Positions 1-7,763 of a stretch of 40,064 nt of DNA are shown here, piece by piece. The notes beneath the pieces were generated by a model. That model was not told the DNA's origin and ran no database searches. It saw only the letters and a program-made list of their open reading frames with translations. The position numbers and the translations under genes are program-made. Positions within the stretch are counted from its first letter, which is position 1, and each line of letters begins with the position of its first letter. Origin of the DNA: Rhizobiaceae bacterium (lineage in GTDB: Bacteria; Pseudomonadota; Alphaproteobacteria; Rhizobiales; Rhizobiaceae); the NCBI GenBank assembly GCA_019635715.1, contig JAHBYY010000040.1, forward strand, positions 1 through 40,064. Direction: 5' to 3'.

Positions 1-68
1 GAATATCCGTGTTGGTCAGGGACGGCCGACACCAGGCCCCGTCGCCTCCTTGACCAACACGGATATTC
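1..68. repeat. perfect 18-bp inverted repeat at the 3' end of a HTH gene
   Basis: Bases 1-18 (GAATATCCGTGTTGGTCA) are the exact reverse complement of 51-68, separated by 32 bases. The right arm overlaps the first base of the stop codon of the minus-strand HTH gene. It could be a large transcript-end hairpin or the terminal repeat of a small element. The left arm sits on the window edge, so the repeat may continue outside. There is no T-run typical of an intrinsic terminator. Confidence 0.7.
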
Positions 69-379
69 TAGCGCAACGCCTCGATCTGCGCCGTCACCGC
101 GCCCTCGATGAAAACCCTGACGACGCGTTTCGTGGCGCTGTTCGGGCGATGGCTGCCGGCGGCCCAGCGACCCACGGTGCCTGTCGTCACGCGGAGGTGG
201 GCCGCGATATCCGCCTGACGTACTTTATATTTATCTATTGCGGCAAACAGCATTTGGGAAAAGATGACGGGATCATCCACGTTGCTGTGACGAACTGCGG
301 TCAGGAAGCCGGTAAGGCTGGCGATGTAGGGATCGTCGAACGGCGTTGCACGCGCCAGGGAAGTATTTCCATTTGCCAT
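68..379 (-). CDS. small XRE-like helix-turn-helix protein
   Basis: A protein of about 103 residues. The middle (residues ~50-80) reads IFSQMLFAAIDKYKVRQADIAAHLRVTTGTVGRWAAG, shown here in part: the VRQADIAAHL and VTTGTVGRWAAG segments are the two helices of a Cro/XRE-type DNA-binding fold. No other domain is visible. I chose ATG at 379 because an AAGGAG Shine-Dalgarno sequence lies just upstream; the in-frame TTG further up is less likely. The gene is divergent from the 523-1167 gene, with a palindrome (456-480) between them that it might bind. A regulatory role is inferred; the target is unknown. Confidence 0.7.
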   Translation of the reverse strand: MANGNTSLARATPFDDPYIASLTGFLTAVRHSNVDDPVIFSQMLFAAIDKYKVRQADIAAHLRVTTGTVGRWAAGSHRPNSATKRVVRVFIEGAVTAQIEALR

Positions 380-455
380 CTCGCTCTCCTTCAAATAAAG
401 TACTGCGAATTAATCTATGGGGCCTCCGAGCGGGGGAGGGGGTACAATAGCATAG

Positions 456-480
456 CAACTTGCAACGAGATTGCAAGTTG
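456..480. promoter_or_regulatory. 9-bp-arm palindrome between divergent genes
   Basis: CAACTTGCA (456-464) and TGCAAGTTG (472-480) are exact reverse complements with a 7-base spacer. The palindrome lies in the 140-base divergent region between the HTH gene and the acyltransferase-like gene. Its dyad form fits a dimeric regulator. The 10-mer TTGCAAGTTG recurs at 1194-1203, downstream of the acyltransferase-like gene. That it is an operator is inferred. Confidence 0.5.
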
Positions 481-522
481 ATAGAGAATCATCGGCTTCG
501 ATAGGCTTCGGGTGGGGGGACC

Positions 523-1167
523 ATGCGCCATGTGTTCGTGCGTCAGTTTGCGTTCGACAGGCCGGTGGCGGAAGTCGGGCGCATCTACGAGTTCTACGAG
601 AAAAATCCCAGCGAGTTCCTGCGCGACCGCGATCCGAGGCAGATCCTTGAATCCGTGAAGGAGGCCTACGGGTTCACGGTGGAAAGCGATGCCGGCGAGA
701 TTGTCGGCGTGTGCTTCATGTTCGACTACGGAGGCCGCGACGTAGAGTTCGGCGGAACCCGGATCACCCTCAACGGTTTCGGCCTGCAGAAGCTGCTGCT
801 TCAATGTCGTCTCGCGGTCGCCTACTCGTTCGATCTCTTCTCGCGGCACTGCTTCACAGTGGTGAGGGAAGCCAACGCCGCCTCGACGCGCAGCGTCTCC
901 ACATGCGGGTTGCCGCGGCGCGACGACCTTGCCCGCGACCTCCGGGCCTATGGCGTGGACGACCCGTCGCGATCGAACAAGCCGATCTTTGCGATCGGCC
1001 GCACCATCGATGTCGCGACCGAGCAACTGCTTGCCGAAACCCGCGAGAGCCTGCTCGCGCTGCATGGCGCCGGCCGTATCGAGAAGGATGGCAAGCGGCT
1101 GAACGTGACGCTGGACTTCCCGCTTATGAGGAATCCCCATCTCAGGGCCGGACTGCTGCTGCCATAG
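523..1167 (+). CDS. uncharacterised protein, possible acyltransferase (GNAT-like)
   Basis: A protein of 214 residues starting at ATG 523 behind a G-rich ribosome-binding region (GGTGGGGGGA). The N-terminal half (residues ~45-70) has the strand pattern YGFTVESDAGEIVGVCFMFDYG, which recalls the central sheet of an N-acyltransferase. A second section (VREANAASTRSV) resembles a helix following an acyl-CoA-binding strand. No catalytic residue can be named, so the GNAT assignment is tentative. There is no signal peptide or membrane segment. It stands alone, divergent from the small HTH gene, and may be controlled through the palindrome at 456-480. Confidence 0.6.
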   Translation: MRHVFVRQFAFDRPVAEVGRIYEFYEKNPSEFLRDRDPRQILESVKEAYGFTVESDAGEIVGVCFMFDYGGRDVEFGGTRITLNGFGLQKLLLQCRLAVAYSFDLFSRHCFTVVREANAASTRSVSTCGLPRRDDLARDLRAYGVDDPSRSNKPIFAIGRTIDVATEQLLAETRESLLALHGAGRIEKDGKRLNVTLDFPLMRNPHLRAGLLLP

Positions 1168-1272
1168 GCAATCGTCGCCGGGTTGCCGGCATCTTGCAAG
1201 TTGGTTGCATCGTGCTAGGATGTGCTGGGCTCGCGAAGAGCTTTTGGTCGAGCCCGATCTGGAGTCTCGACC

Positions 1273-2010
1273 ATGACGCACAGCGCCCCTTCAATTCTCG
1301 TCACCGATCCCTTCCTGCAGTCGGCACGGCGTGCCGCCGACCGGCATTCGAAGAGAGAGATCGCGGCGGGATTGAACGGCCTGCAATCTCCAGGCTCAAG
1401 ACGAGGCTTTCCTTTGCCGCGGATACGTCGGTCCTTCGAACTGGGTGTCGAGGTGGTGACCATAATCGGCAAGCGGATCATCGTCGGCCTGGTGCGCATA
1501 GGCGACCTGTACGTGACCGACACGGTGGTTTTCCTCGACGGCGGAAATGACGGTCCGCCGGATGGCGGTCGATATCCGATCGGTTGCGGTGCCGACCTGA
1601 CCGGTTTGCCGGTCGCCCAGGCACGCGCCGTGCAGGCTCTGCTGGATCTGGTCTTCCCGAGACTGGCGGCAGACATCGGCGGCGGCGTCCCCTCGCGCAT
1701 CATTGCATGCGGGTTGCGCAGGCCTGACGTGACGACCGAAGCCGGCGACTTGCATGGTACGACGCCTGCCGCCCTCGCAGGAGCCTTTGCAGGTGGTGGC
1801 TCCCCCGCCCACGTGGGGATCGCGCCTGCCGCCCTCGCAGGGACCTTGGTCGGCGACATCGACCGGGCCGGCCAGCCGCGCGGCGACGGCGTCCACGGCA
1901 AGGCGCAGCAGGCGCAAGCGCCGGCGACGCTGATCCGCGGGCGGAAGGCCGCGGCGCAAAGCGCGGCATGCGCACCCATCGACGACCAGCCGGCGCCGAC
2001 CGTTCACTGA
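1273..2010 (+). CDS. doubtful ORF, hypothetical protein
   Basis: A plus-strand open frame of 245 residues from ATG 1273 (start MTHSAPSILVTDP). I recognise no family. Arguments for it: the third codon positions are GC-rich, the second positions are low in GC, and a perfect 14-bp hairpin begins 7 bases after the stop. Arguments against: only a weak GGAG precedes the ATG, the C-terminal third is low-complexity and rich in Ala, Gly and Pro, and the antisense frame 1396-2097 has nearly the same codon-position bias. It could be a decayed gene or a chance frame. A 19-base direct repeat (CGCCTGCCGCCCTCGCAGG) occurs twice near 1764 and 1826. Confidence 0.3.
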   Translation: MTHSAPSILVTDPFLQSARRAADRHSKREIAAGLNGLQSPGSRRGFPLPRIRRSFELGVEVVTIIGKRIIVGLVRIGDLYVTDTVVFLDGGNDGPPDGGRYPIGCGADLTGLPVAQARAVQALLDLVFPRLAADIGGGVPSRIIACGLRRPDVTTEAGDLHGTTPAALAGAFAGGGSPAHVGIAPAALAGTLVGDIDRAGQPRGDGVHGKAQQAQAPATLIRGRKAAAQSAACAPIDDQPAPTVH

Positions 2011-2017
2011 CGCGGCG

Positions 2018-2050
2018 CGGCCGGCGCCCGGGACATCCGGGCGCCGGCCG
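2018..2050. terminator. 14-bp GC hairpin, possible terminator
   Basis: CGGCCGGCGCCCGG (2018-2031) and CCGGGCGCCGGCCG (2037-2050) pair perfectly around GACAT. It lies directly after the stop of the doubtful ORF and before the ABC-F gene. There is no U-tract, so the terminator role is inferred from position and stability. Confidence 0.45.
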
Positions 2051-2085
2051 TCGCGCCGGCCATGCGCCTCCGCGGCTCTACTTGC

Positions 2086-2108
2086 TTTGGACGACATGCT
2101 CGTCCAAA
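2086..2108 (+). promoter_or_regulatory. leader hairpin immediately upstream of the ABC-F start codon
   Basis: TTTGGACGA (2086-2094) and TCGTCCAAA (2100-2108) pair perfectly around CATGC, ending 9 bases before the ATG at 2118. No clear Shine-Dalgarno sequence sits between hairpin and start. It may control translation of the ABC-F protein or end upstream transcription. The role is inferred. Confidence 0.45.
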
Positions 2109-2117
2109 AGCCCGGCC

Positions 2118-3995
2118 ATGCTTACCCTCAACGATCTTTCGCTGCGCGTTGCCGGCCGGTTGCTCATCGACCATGCCTCGCTCTTTCTGCCGGAAGGCAC
2201 CAAGGCCGGTCTGGTGGGACGCAACGGCACCGGCAAGACCACGCTGTTCCGGGCCATCACCGGCGACCTGGCGTCCGAGACCGGATCGATCTCGCTGCCC
2301 AGGAACACCCGCATCGGCCAGGTCGCGCAGGAAGCGCCGGGAACCGAGGATGCGCTGATCGAGATCGTCATGGCGGCCGACACGGAACGCGCCGCGCTGC
2401 TGGCCGAGGAGACGACGGCGTCCGACCCGGCCCGCATCGCCGAGATTCACATCCGGCTGGCCGACATCGACGCCCATTCGGCGGAGGCGCGCGCGGCGAC
2501 CATTCTCGCCGGCCTCGGCTTCGACGATGCGGCGCAGCGCCGGCCTGCTTCCTCGTTCTCCGGCGGCTGGCGCATGCGCGTGGCGCTCGCCGCCGTGCTG
2601 TTTTCGCAGCCGGATCTCCTGCTGCTCGACGAACCGACCAACTACCTCGATCTGGAAGGCACGCTCTGGCTGGAGAATTACGTCGCGAAATATCCGCACA
2701 CGGTGCTGCTGATCAGCCATGACCGCGATCTGCTGAACCGGGCGGTGAACTCGATCGTGCATCTCGATCAGCAGAAGCTGACCTTCTGGAGGGGCGGCTA
2801 CGACCAGTTCGAGCGCCAGCGGGCGGAGCAATTGGAGCTTCAGGAAAAGAGCCGGGTGAAGCAGGAGGCGCATCGCAAGCATCTGCAGGCCTTCGTCGAT
2901 CGCTTCCGCTACAAGGCGTCGAAGGCGCGCCAGGCGCAGTCGCGCATCAAGGCGCTGGAGCGCATGGCGCCGATCGCCGCCCTGATCGAGGACAATGTCC
3001 GGCCGTTCAGCTTTCCGGAGCCGGCGAAGACGGTTGCCTCGCCGATCGTCGCGCTCGACGGCGTCTCGGTCGGCTACCGGCCGGGCAGCCCCATCCTGAA
3101 GAAGCTGACGCTGCGCATCGACGCCGATGACCGCATCGCACTGCTCGGGGCGAACGGCAACGGCAAGTCGACCTTCGCCAAGCTGCTTTCCGGCCGCCTC
3201 AAGGGGGAGACGGGCAAGATCACCATCGCGCCGGGCCTCAAGGTGTCGATCTTCGCCCAGCACCAGCTCGACGATCTGCGGCCCGAGGAAAATGCCTACG
3301 AGCATGTGCGCAGGCTGATGCCCGAGGCTCCCGAGGCGAAGGTGCGGGCCCGCGTCGCCAATTTCGGTCTCACCACCGAGAAGATGAACACCCCGGCGAA
3401 GGATCTTTCCGGCGGCGAGAAGGCACGTCTGCTGATGGGGCTGTCGGCGTTCGACGGGCCGAACCTGTTCATCCTCGACGAACCGACCAACCACCTCGAC
3501 ATCGATTCCCGCGAGGCGCTCATGCTGGCGCTGAACGACTTTCCGGGCGCTGTCATCCTGATCAGCCACGACCGGCACCTGATCGAGGCCACCGCCGACC
3601 GGCTGTGGCTGGTCAAGGACGGCACGGTCGGGCCGTTCGACGGCGACATGGCCGACTATCGCCAGATCGTTACCGGAACGTCGGGCGACCGACGCGAGAA
3701 GCGGGAGGCCGACAAGGCGTCGAAAGCCGATCGCCGCCGCGAGGCGGCGGCGCGCCGCGCCGCCGCCGAACCGCTGGCCAAGGAGATCCGGACCACCGAG
3801 GGCCTGATGGACCGGTTGCGCAAGCGGATCGACCAGATCGAGGACGAGCTGGCCAATCCGGCCCTCTACGAGAAGGACCCCGCCAAGGCGACGCGGCTGG
3901 CCAAGGAGCGCTCGGAACTCGGCGCCCAGCTCACCCGCAACGAGGAGAAGTGGCTGGAGATGAGCGCCGAATATGAGGAGGCGGTGGCCGAATAG
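2118..3995 (+). CDS. ABC-F family ATPase (Uup/YheS-like)
   Basis: A soluble protein of 625 residues with two ABC cassettes and no membrane segments. Cassette 1 has Walker A GRNGTGKTT (residues 34-42), signature SGGWRMR and Walker B LLLLDEPTNYLD. Cassette 2 has Walker A GANGNGKST, signature LSGGEKAR and LFILDEPTNHLD. The linker between them is long and charged (RQRAEQLELQEKSRVKQ region), as in ABC-F proteins that enter the ribosomal E site. The C-terminal ~90 residues form a charged coiled coil, as in Uup and YheS. ABC-F proteins act on translating ribosomes; which cellular role applies here is not visible. The start ATG 2118 is chosen because it opens the cassette (MLTLNDLSLRV); in-frame sequence upstream is compositionally non-coding. 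Confidence 0.93.
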   Translation: MLTLNDLSLRVAGRLLIDHASLFLPEGTKAGLVGRNGTGKTTLFRAITGDLASETGSISLPRNTRIGQVAQEAPGTEDALIEIVMAADTERAALLAEETTASDPARIAEIHIRLADIDAHSAEARAATILAGLGFDDAAQRRPASSFSGGWRMRVALAAVLFSQPDLLLLDEPTNYLDLEGTLWLENYVAKYPHTVLLISHDRDLLNRAVNSIVHLDQQKLTFWRGGYDQFERQRAEQLELQEKSRVKQEAHRKHLQAFVDRFRYKASKARQAQSRIKALERMAPIAALIEDNVRPFSFPEPAKTVASPIVALDGVSVGYRPGSPILKKLTLRIDADDRIALLGANGNGKSTFAKLLSGRLKGETGKITIAPGLKVSIFAQHQLDDLRPEENAYEHVRRLMPEAPEAKVRARVANFGLTTEKMNTPAKDLSGGEKARLLMGLSAFDGPNLFILDEPTNHLDIDSREALMLALNDFPGAVILISHDRHLIEATADRLWLVKDGTVGPFDGDMADYRQIVTGTSGDRREKREADKASKADRRREAAARRAAAEPLAKEIRTTEGLMDRLRKRIDQIEDELANPALYEKDPAKATRLAKERSELGAQLTRNEEKWLEMSAEYEEAVAE

Positions 3996-4059
3996 GCGCG
4001 GCTTACCTGCCGCGCCGCGTTCCGCTACGTTCGCCGGAGGCAATGCGGAGGAGACCGGC

Positions 4060-4353
4060 TTGGATTTCGACAGCTTCCAGAGGTCGTTGAACGACACGGT
4101 TCCCCCGGCCGGATTGACCCCGGCGCTCGCCGCGCTGTGGTGGGACGGCAAGGGCGATTGGCAGCGCGCCCATGAACGGGCGCAGGAGCGGGACGACGGA
4201 CCCGGCATGCATGTCCACGCCTATCTTCACCGCAAGGAGGGCGACCTGCCGAACGCCGGCTACTGGTACCGCCGCGCCGGCGTGTCCCTGTCGAGGCTGA
4301 CGCTCGAAGGCGAGTGGGAGCAACTGGTTCGCGGCCTGCTGGCCCGTGAATAG
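4060..4353 (+). CDS. small conserved hypothetical protein
   Basis: A protein of 97 residues from TTG 4060, preceded at good spacing by GGAGGAG (4047-4053). An ATG at 3973 is open in the same frame but overlaps the ABC-F gene and lacks this signal. The sequence has a tryptophan-rich centre (LAALWWDGKGDWQRAHE) followed by HVHAYLHRKEGDLPNAGYWYRRAG. This resembles a single tetratricopeptide-like helical hairpin of the Sel1/TPR sort, but I cannot name a family. It follows the ABC-F gene by 64 bases and may be co-transcribed. The function is unknown. Confidence 0.7.
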   Translation: MDFDSFQRSLNDTVPPAGLTPALAALWWDGKGDWQRAHERAQERDDGPGMHVHAYLHRKEGDLPNAGYWYRRAGVSLSRLTLEGEWEQLVRGLLARE

Positions 4354-4505
4354 GGCGCCGGCACGAATGCGAACTGTCGATTTCACCTCCGCGAGACGAC
4401 CAGGGGCATGATACTCGGGGAGGTCTCGACCGGACGTCCTGAATGATGTGCCGCCGTGCAACGTGGCCCTACACGCCCAGGCGGAAACGCGCTATTGCCT
4501 GCGCC

Positions 4506-6629
4506 ATGAACCAGCATGCCAGGATCGCCCAGCAGAAAGTTCGCATCGGACACACGGCCTGTCCGCACGACTGTCCGTCGACCTGCGCGCTCGATGTCGA
4601 ACTGCTCGACGAGCGCACCATCGGCCGGGTGCATGGCGCCAAGGACAACAGCTACACGGCCGGCGTCATCTGCGCCAAGGTGGCCCGCTATGCGGAGCGC
4701 GTCCACCATCCCGATCGCCTGCTGAAGCCGCTGGTCCGCTCCGGCGCAAAGGGCGACGGCGTCTGGAAGGAGGCGAGCTGGGACGCCGCGCTCGATCTGG
4801 TGGCGGAAAGGTTCATCGCCGCCGAGCAGCGGCTCGGCTCGGAGACCGTGTGGCCCTACTACTACGCCGGCACGATGGGCCTGGTGCAGCGCGACGGCAT
4901 CGACCGGCTGCGCCACGCCAAGAAGTATTCCGGCTTCTTCGGGACGATCTGCACCAATCTCGCCTGGACCGGCTGGATCGCCGGCGCCGGACGCCTCTCC
5001 GGCGCCGATCCGCGCGAGCTGGCGAAATCCGACTGCGTGGTGATCTGGGGCACCAATGCCGTCGTCACCCAGGTCAACGTGATGACCCATGCGGTGCGGG
5101 CGCGAAAGGAGCGCGGCGCCAGGATCGTCGTCATCGACATCTACGACAACGCCACGATGAAGCAGGCGGATCTCGGCCTGGTGCTGCGTCCGGGCACCGA
5201 CGCCGCGCTGGCCTGCGCGGCCATGCACATCCTGTTCCGCGACGGGCTCGCCGACCGTGCCTATCTGGCGAAGTACACGGACGATCCGGCCGGGCTGGAA
5301 GCGCACCTCGTTTCGAAGACGCCGGAATGGGCGGCCTCGATCACCGGCTTGACGGTGGACGAGATCGAGACCTTCGCCAGGCTTGTCGGCACGACCAAGC
5401 GCACCTTCTTCCGCCTCGGCTATGGTTTCGCCCGCCAGCGCAACGGCTCGGCGGCCATGCACGCGGCGCTGTCGCTGGTGGCGGTCGCCGGCAGTTGGCA
5501 GCACGAGGGCGGCGGCGCCTTCCATTCCAATTCCGGCATCCTGAAGTTCGACGGTTCGCTGGTGCAGGGCACGCGGCTGATCGATCCCGGCATCCGGCAT
5601 CTCGACCAGTCGCGCATCGGCCCGGTTCTGGTGAACGATCCCGGCGCCCTCAACGGCGGGCCTCCGGTCACCGCCATGCTGATCCAGAACACCAACCCGG
5701 CCAATGTCTGCCCGGAGCAGCGGCTGGTCGTGCAGGGCTTCAAGCGCGACGATCTCTTCGTCTGCGTGCACGAGCAGTTCATGACCGATACGGCGAAGCT
5801 CGCCGACGTCGTCCTGCCGGCGACGATGTTCCTGGAGCACGACGACATCTACAAGGGCGGCGGCAACCAGCACGTCACGCTCGGGCCGAAGCTGATCGAC
5901 CCTCCGGAAGGCCCGCGCACCAACCACTACGTCATCGAGGAACTGGCAAAGCGGCTCGGCGTGTCGCACCTGCCGGGCTTCGGCATGACCGAACGCGACC
6001 ACATCGAGCACATGCTGAAACGCAAGGGGCTCGGCAGCTTCGACGCCTTTCGCGAGGTGCGCTGGGCCGACCTCCAGCCGGACTTCGAGACCTCGCATTT
6101 CCTGAACGGTTTTGGCCATCCGGACGGCAAGTACCGGTTCAAGCCTGACTGGACGGGGACGCCCGGCCCCAACCGTCCGCCGAAGAGCATCGGCGTCCAG
6201 GGCGACGTGGCGCGGCTGCCGGCGTTCCCGGATCATGTGGATCTCATAGAGCTTCCGGACGCCGAGCATCCCTATCGCCTGGCCACGTCGCCGGCGCGCT
6301 CTTTCCTGAATTCGTCGTTCTCCGAGACGCCGTCCGGGCGCAAGCGGGAAGGACGGCCCGAACTCCTGCTGCATCCGGACGATGCCGGCCAGCTCGGCCT
6401 CGCCGAGGGTGACCGTGTCGAGGTTGGCAACCGGCGCGGCGAGGTCGTTCTGCACGCAAGGCTGTTCGACGGCGTCAAGCGCGGCGTGGTGATCGCCGAA
6501 GGCATCTGGCCGAATTCCGCGCATGAGCGCGGCGAGGGGATCAACGTGCTCACCGGTGCCGATGCCGGCGCGCCGTATGGCGGCGCGGCGTTCCACGACA
6601 ATCGGGTCTGGGTGCGCCGGGCGGGTTAA
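4506..6629 (+). CDS. molybdopterin-dependent oxidoreductase, [4Fe-4S] type
   Basis: A protein of 707 residues of the Mo-bis-MGD (BisC/DMSO reductase) superfamily. The N-terminus has the iron-sulfur ligands C19-x3-C23-x3-C27-x28-C56. Molybdopterin-binding sections follow, with motifs such as VIWGTNAVVTQ, QNTNPANVCPEQ and ADVVLPATMFLEHDD. The C-terminal domain is the molydopterin dinucleotide-binding barrel (EGDRVEVGNRRGEVVLHARLF, shown in part). There is no twin-arginine signal, so it should be cytoplasmic. The substrate cannot be read from the sequence: formate, thiosulfate, nitrate and hydroxylase-type members all share this frame. No partner electron-transfer subunit or fdhD lies next to it. 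I chose ATG 4506 because it precedes the Fe-S domain by a normal distance; an in-frame ATG at 4443 gives an unlikely basic extension. Confidence 0.9.
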   Translation: MNQHARIAQQKVRIGHTACPHDCPSTCALDVELLDERTIGRVHGAKDNSYTAGVICAKVARYAERVHHPDRLLKPLVRSGAKGDGVWKEASWDAALDLVAERFIAAEQRLGSETVWPYYYAGTMGLVQRDGIDRLRHAKKYSGFFGTICTNLAWTGWIAGAGRLSGADPRELAKSDCVVIWGTNAVVTQVNVMTHAVRARKERGARIVVIDIYDNATMKQADLGLVLRPGTDAALACAAMHILFRDGLADRAYLAKYTDDPAGLEAHLVSKTPEWAASITGLTVDEIETFARLVGTTKRTFFRLGYGFARQRNGSAAMHAALSLVAVAGSWQHEGGGAFHSNSGILKFDGSLVQGTRLIDPGIRHLDQSRIGPVLVNDPGALNGGPPVTAMLIQNTNPANVCPEQRLVVQGFKRDDLFVCVHEQFMTDTAKLADVVLPATMFLEHDDIYKGGGNQHVTLGPKLIDPPEGPRTNHYVIEELAKRLGVSHLPGFGMTERDHIEHMLKRKGLGSFDAFREVRWADLQPDFETSHFLNGFGHPDGKYRFKPDWTGTPGPNRPPKSIGVQGDVARLPAFPDHVDLIELPDAEHPYRLATSPARSFLNSSFSETPSGRKREGRPELLLHPDDAGQLGLAEGDRVEVGNRRGEVVLHARLFDGVKRGVVIAEGIWPNSAHERGEGINVLTGADAGAPYGGAAFHDNRVWVRRAG

Positions 6630-6669
6630 ACCTTTGGCGGTTTCCCCGGCCGGTCACGGCGGACCCGCG

Positions 6670-6795
6670 CCTCCTCCACCACTTCGTGGTTCCCCTCCCC
6701 CGTAAACGGGGGACGATTCGGGACGTGCAAGCGGCACCGCCAATCCTCCCCTGCGAAGCGGGGGAGGGGGACCATGCGAAGCATGGTGGAGGGGG
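6670..6795. repeat. GC-rich palindromic intergenic repeat
   Basis: Convergent intergenic space between the molybdopterin enzyme and the MmyB-type regulator. It contains several small palindromes, including ACCAC-TTC-GTGGT, CCCCCGT-AA-ACGGGGG and ACCATGC-GAA-GCATGGT. The outer parts (CTCCACCAC near 6674 and ATGGTGGAG near 6783) are roughly inverted copies of each other. This form is typical of the dispersed intergenic palindromes of rhizobial genomes. It has no coding potential and may double as a transcript-end structure for both flanking genes. Confidence 0.65.
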
Positions 6796-6831
6796 CGATC
6801 GCTCACCAGGCCAGACAGTTGCGATACGCGC

Positions 6832-7665
6832 TTAGGCGCGCAGTGCGGTCTTTCGGGCCTCAGCTCTCGCATCGACGCTGGCAGGTGTCAGAAGCGTCAG
6901 CTTCAGATCGCTGTTGCCGGCGAGCGCGAACGTTATCTGCTCGCAACGGACGAGCCCCCGGCCTGGATGGTTGAAGGTCCGCACGCCGCCTTCGCGCGCG
7001 AGCACGCCGTGCTCGTCCCAGTAGCGCGCGAAGTCGCGGCTGCGATCGTGCAGCGTGTCGACGATGCGCCGGATCGCGGGATCGTCGATCTGGCCGCCGG
7101 CCGCGGCGCGAAACTCGGCTGCGACCCGCCGTGCCCGCGCCGGCCAGTCGTCGATCAGCGCCTTGGCCTGCGGCGACAGGAAGATGAAGCGCAGCAGGTT
7201 GCGGTCCGCATCGCCGTCCAGCCACCCGCCGAACAGACTCGCTGCGGCGGCGTTCCAGCTCACAGCCGTCCACGTCCGGTCGAGGATGTAGGCGGGCGCC
7301 GCGATCAGATGGACGCAATCCAGCACGGCGCGGCCCGCCGGTTCGTGATGCGGTCCCGCCGCCATCGGATCGCGCTTTCCGGCGAGTTCGAAGAGATAGG
7401 CGCGTCCGGCGCGATCGAGGCGCAGTCCAGCCGCGATGCGGGCGAGCGTATGCGGCGAAGCCGAGACGTCGCGACCCTGCTCGAGCCACGTGTACCAGGT
7501 GAGGCTGACATTGCAGATCTGCGCCGCTTCCTCGCGCCGCAGCCCCGGGGTGCGGCGGCGCCCGGCAGCCGGAAGGCCGATCTCCGAGGGGACCATGCGC
7601 TCGCGCTGCGCACGAATGAATTCGCCGAGATCGCGCCGCCGCTCGCCGTCGGTCTGCCGTATCAT
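6832..7665 (-). CDS. XRE-family transcriptional regulator with MmyB-like C-terminal domain
   Basis: A protein of 277 residues. Residues ~10-75 form the helix-turn-helix (LGEFIRAQRERM, RTPGLRREEAAQICNVS, LTWYTWLEQGRDV). From ~105 to the end it matches the MmyB-like ligand-binding domain, with DRTWTAVSWNAAAASLFG, NLLRFIFLSP and a late NHPGRGLVRCEQITFAL section. Such proteins are usually repressors of an adjacent, divergently transcribed enzyme gene. Here the divergent neighbour is a SAM-dependent methyltransferase. A 7-bp inverted repeat (7676-7708) lies between the two starts and is the obvious operator candidate. The ligand is unknown. Confidence 0.88.
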   Translation of the reverse strand: MIRQTDGERRRDLGEFIRAQRERMVPSEIGLPAAGRRRTPGLRREEAAQICNVSLTWYTWLEQGRDVSASPHTLARIAAGLRLDRAGRAYLFELAGKRDPMAAGPHHEPAGRAVLDCVHLIAAPAYILDRTWTAVSWNAAAASLFGGWLDGDADRNLLRFIFLSPQAKALIDDWPARARRVAAEFRAAAGGQIDDPAIRRIVDTLHDRSRDFARYWDEHGVLAREGGVRTFNHPGRGLVRCEQITFALAGNSDLKLTLLTPASVDARAEARKTALRA

Positions 7666-7675
7666 GGTAGCGTTT

Positions 7676-7708
7676 ATACCAGCATGATGTTTCCCCTTAA
7701 ACTGGTAT
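7676..7708. promoter_or_regulatory. candidate operator of the MmyB-type regulator
   Basis: ATACCAG (7676-7682) and CTGGTAT (7702-7708) are exact reverse complements, 19 bases apart, in the 98-base divergent region between the regulator start (7665) and the methyltransferase start (7764). The sequence between them is locally AT-rich. The binding assignment is inferred from position and symmetry. Confidence 0.55.
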
Positions 7709-7763
7709 CAGGGTGGTGCTAGGCCGTCTTCCGAAATCGGCATCGCCACTGCGGAGGAAAGCC

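Noticed and set aside
4383-6596. A long minus-strand frame antisense to the molybdopterin oxidoreductase
   Set aside because: It is the mirror of a motif-rich sense gene and has only low-complexity composition.
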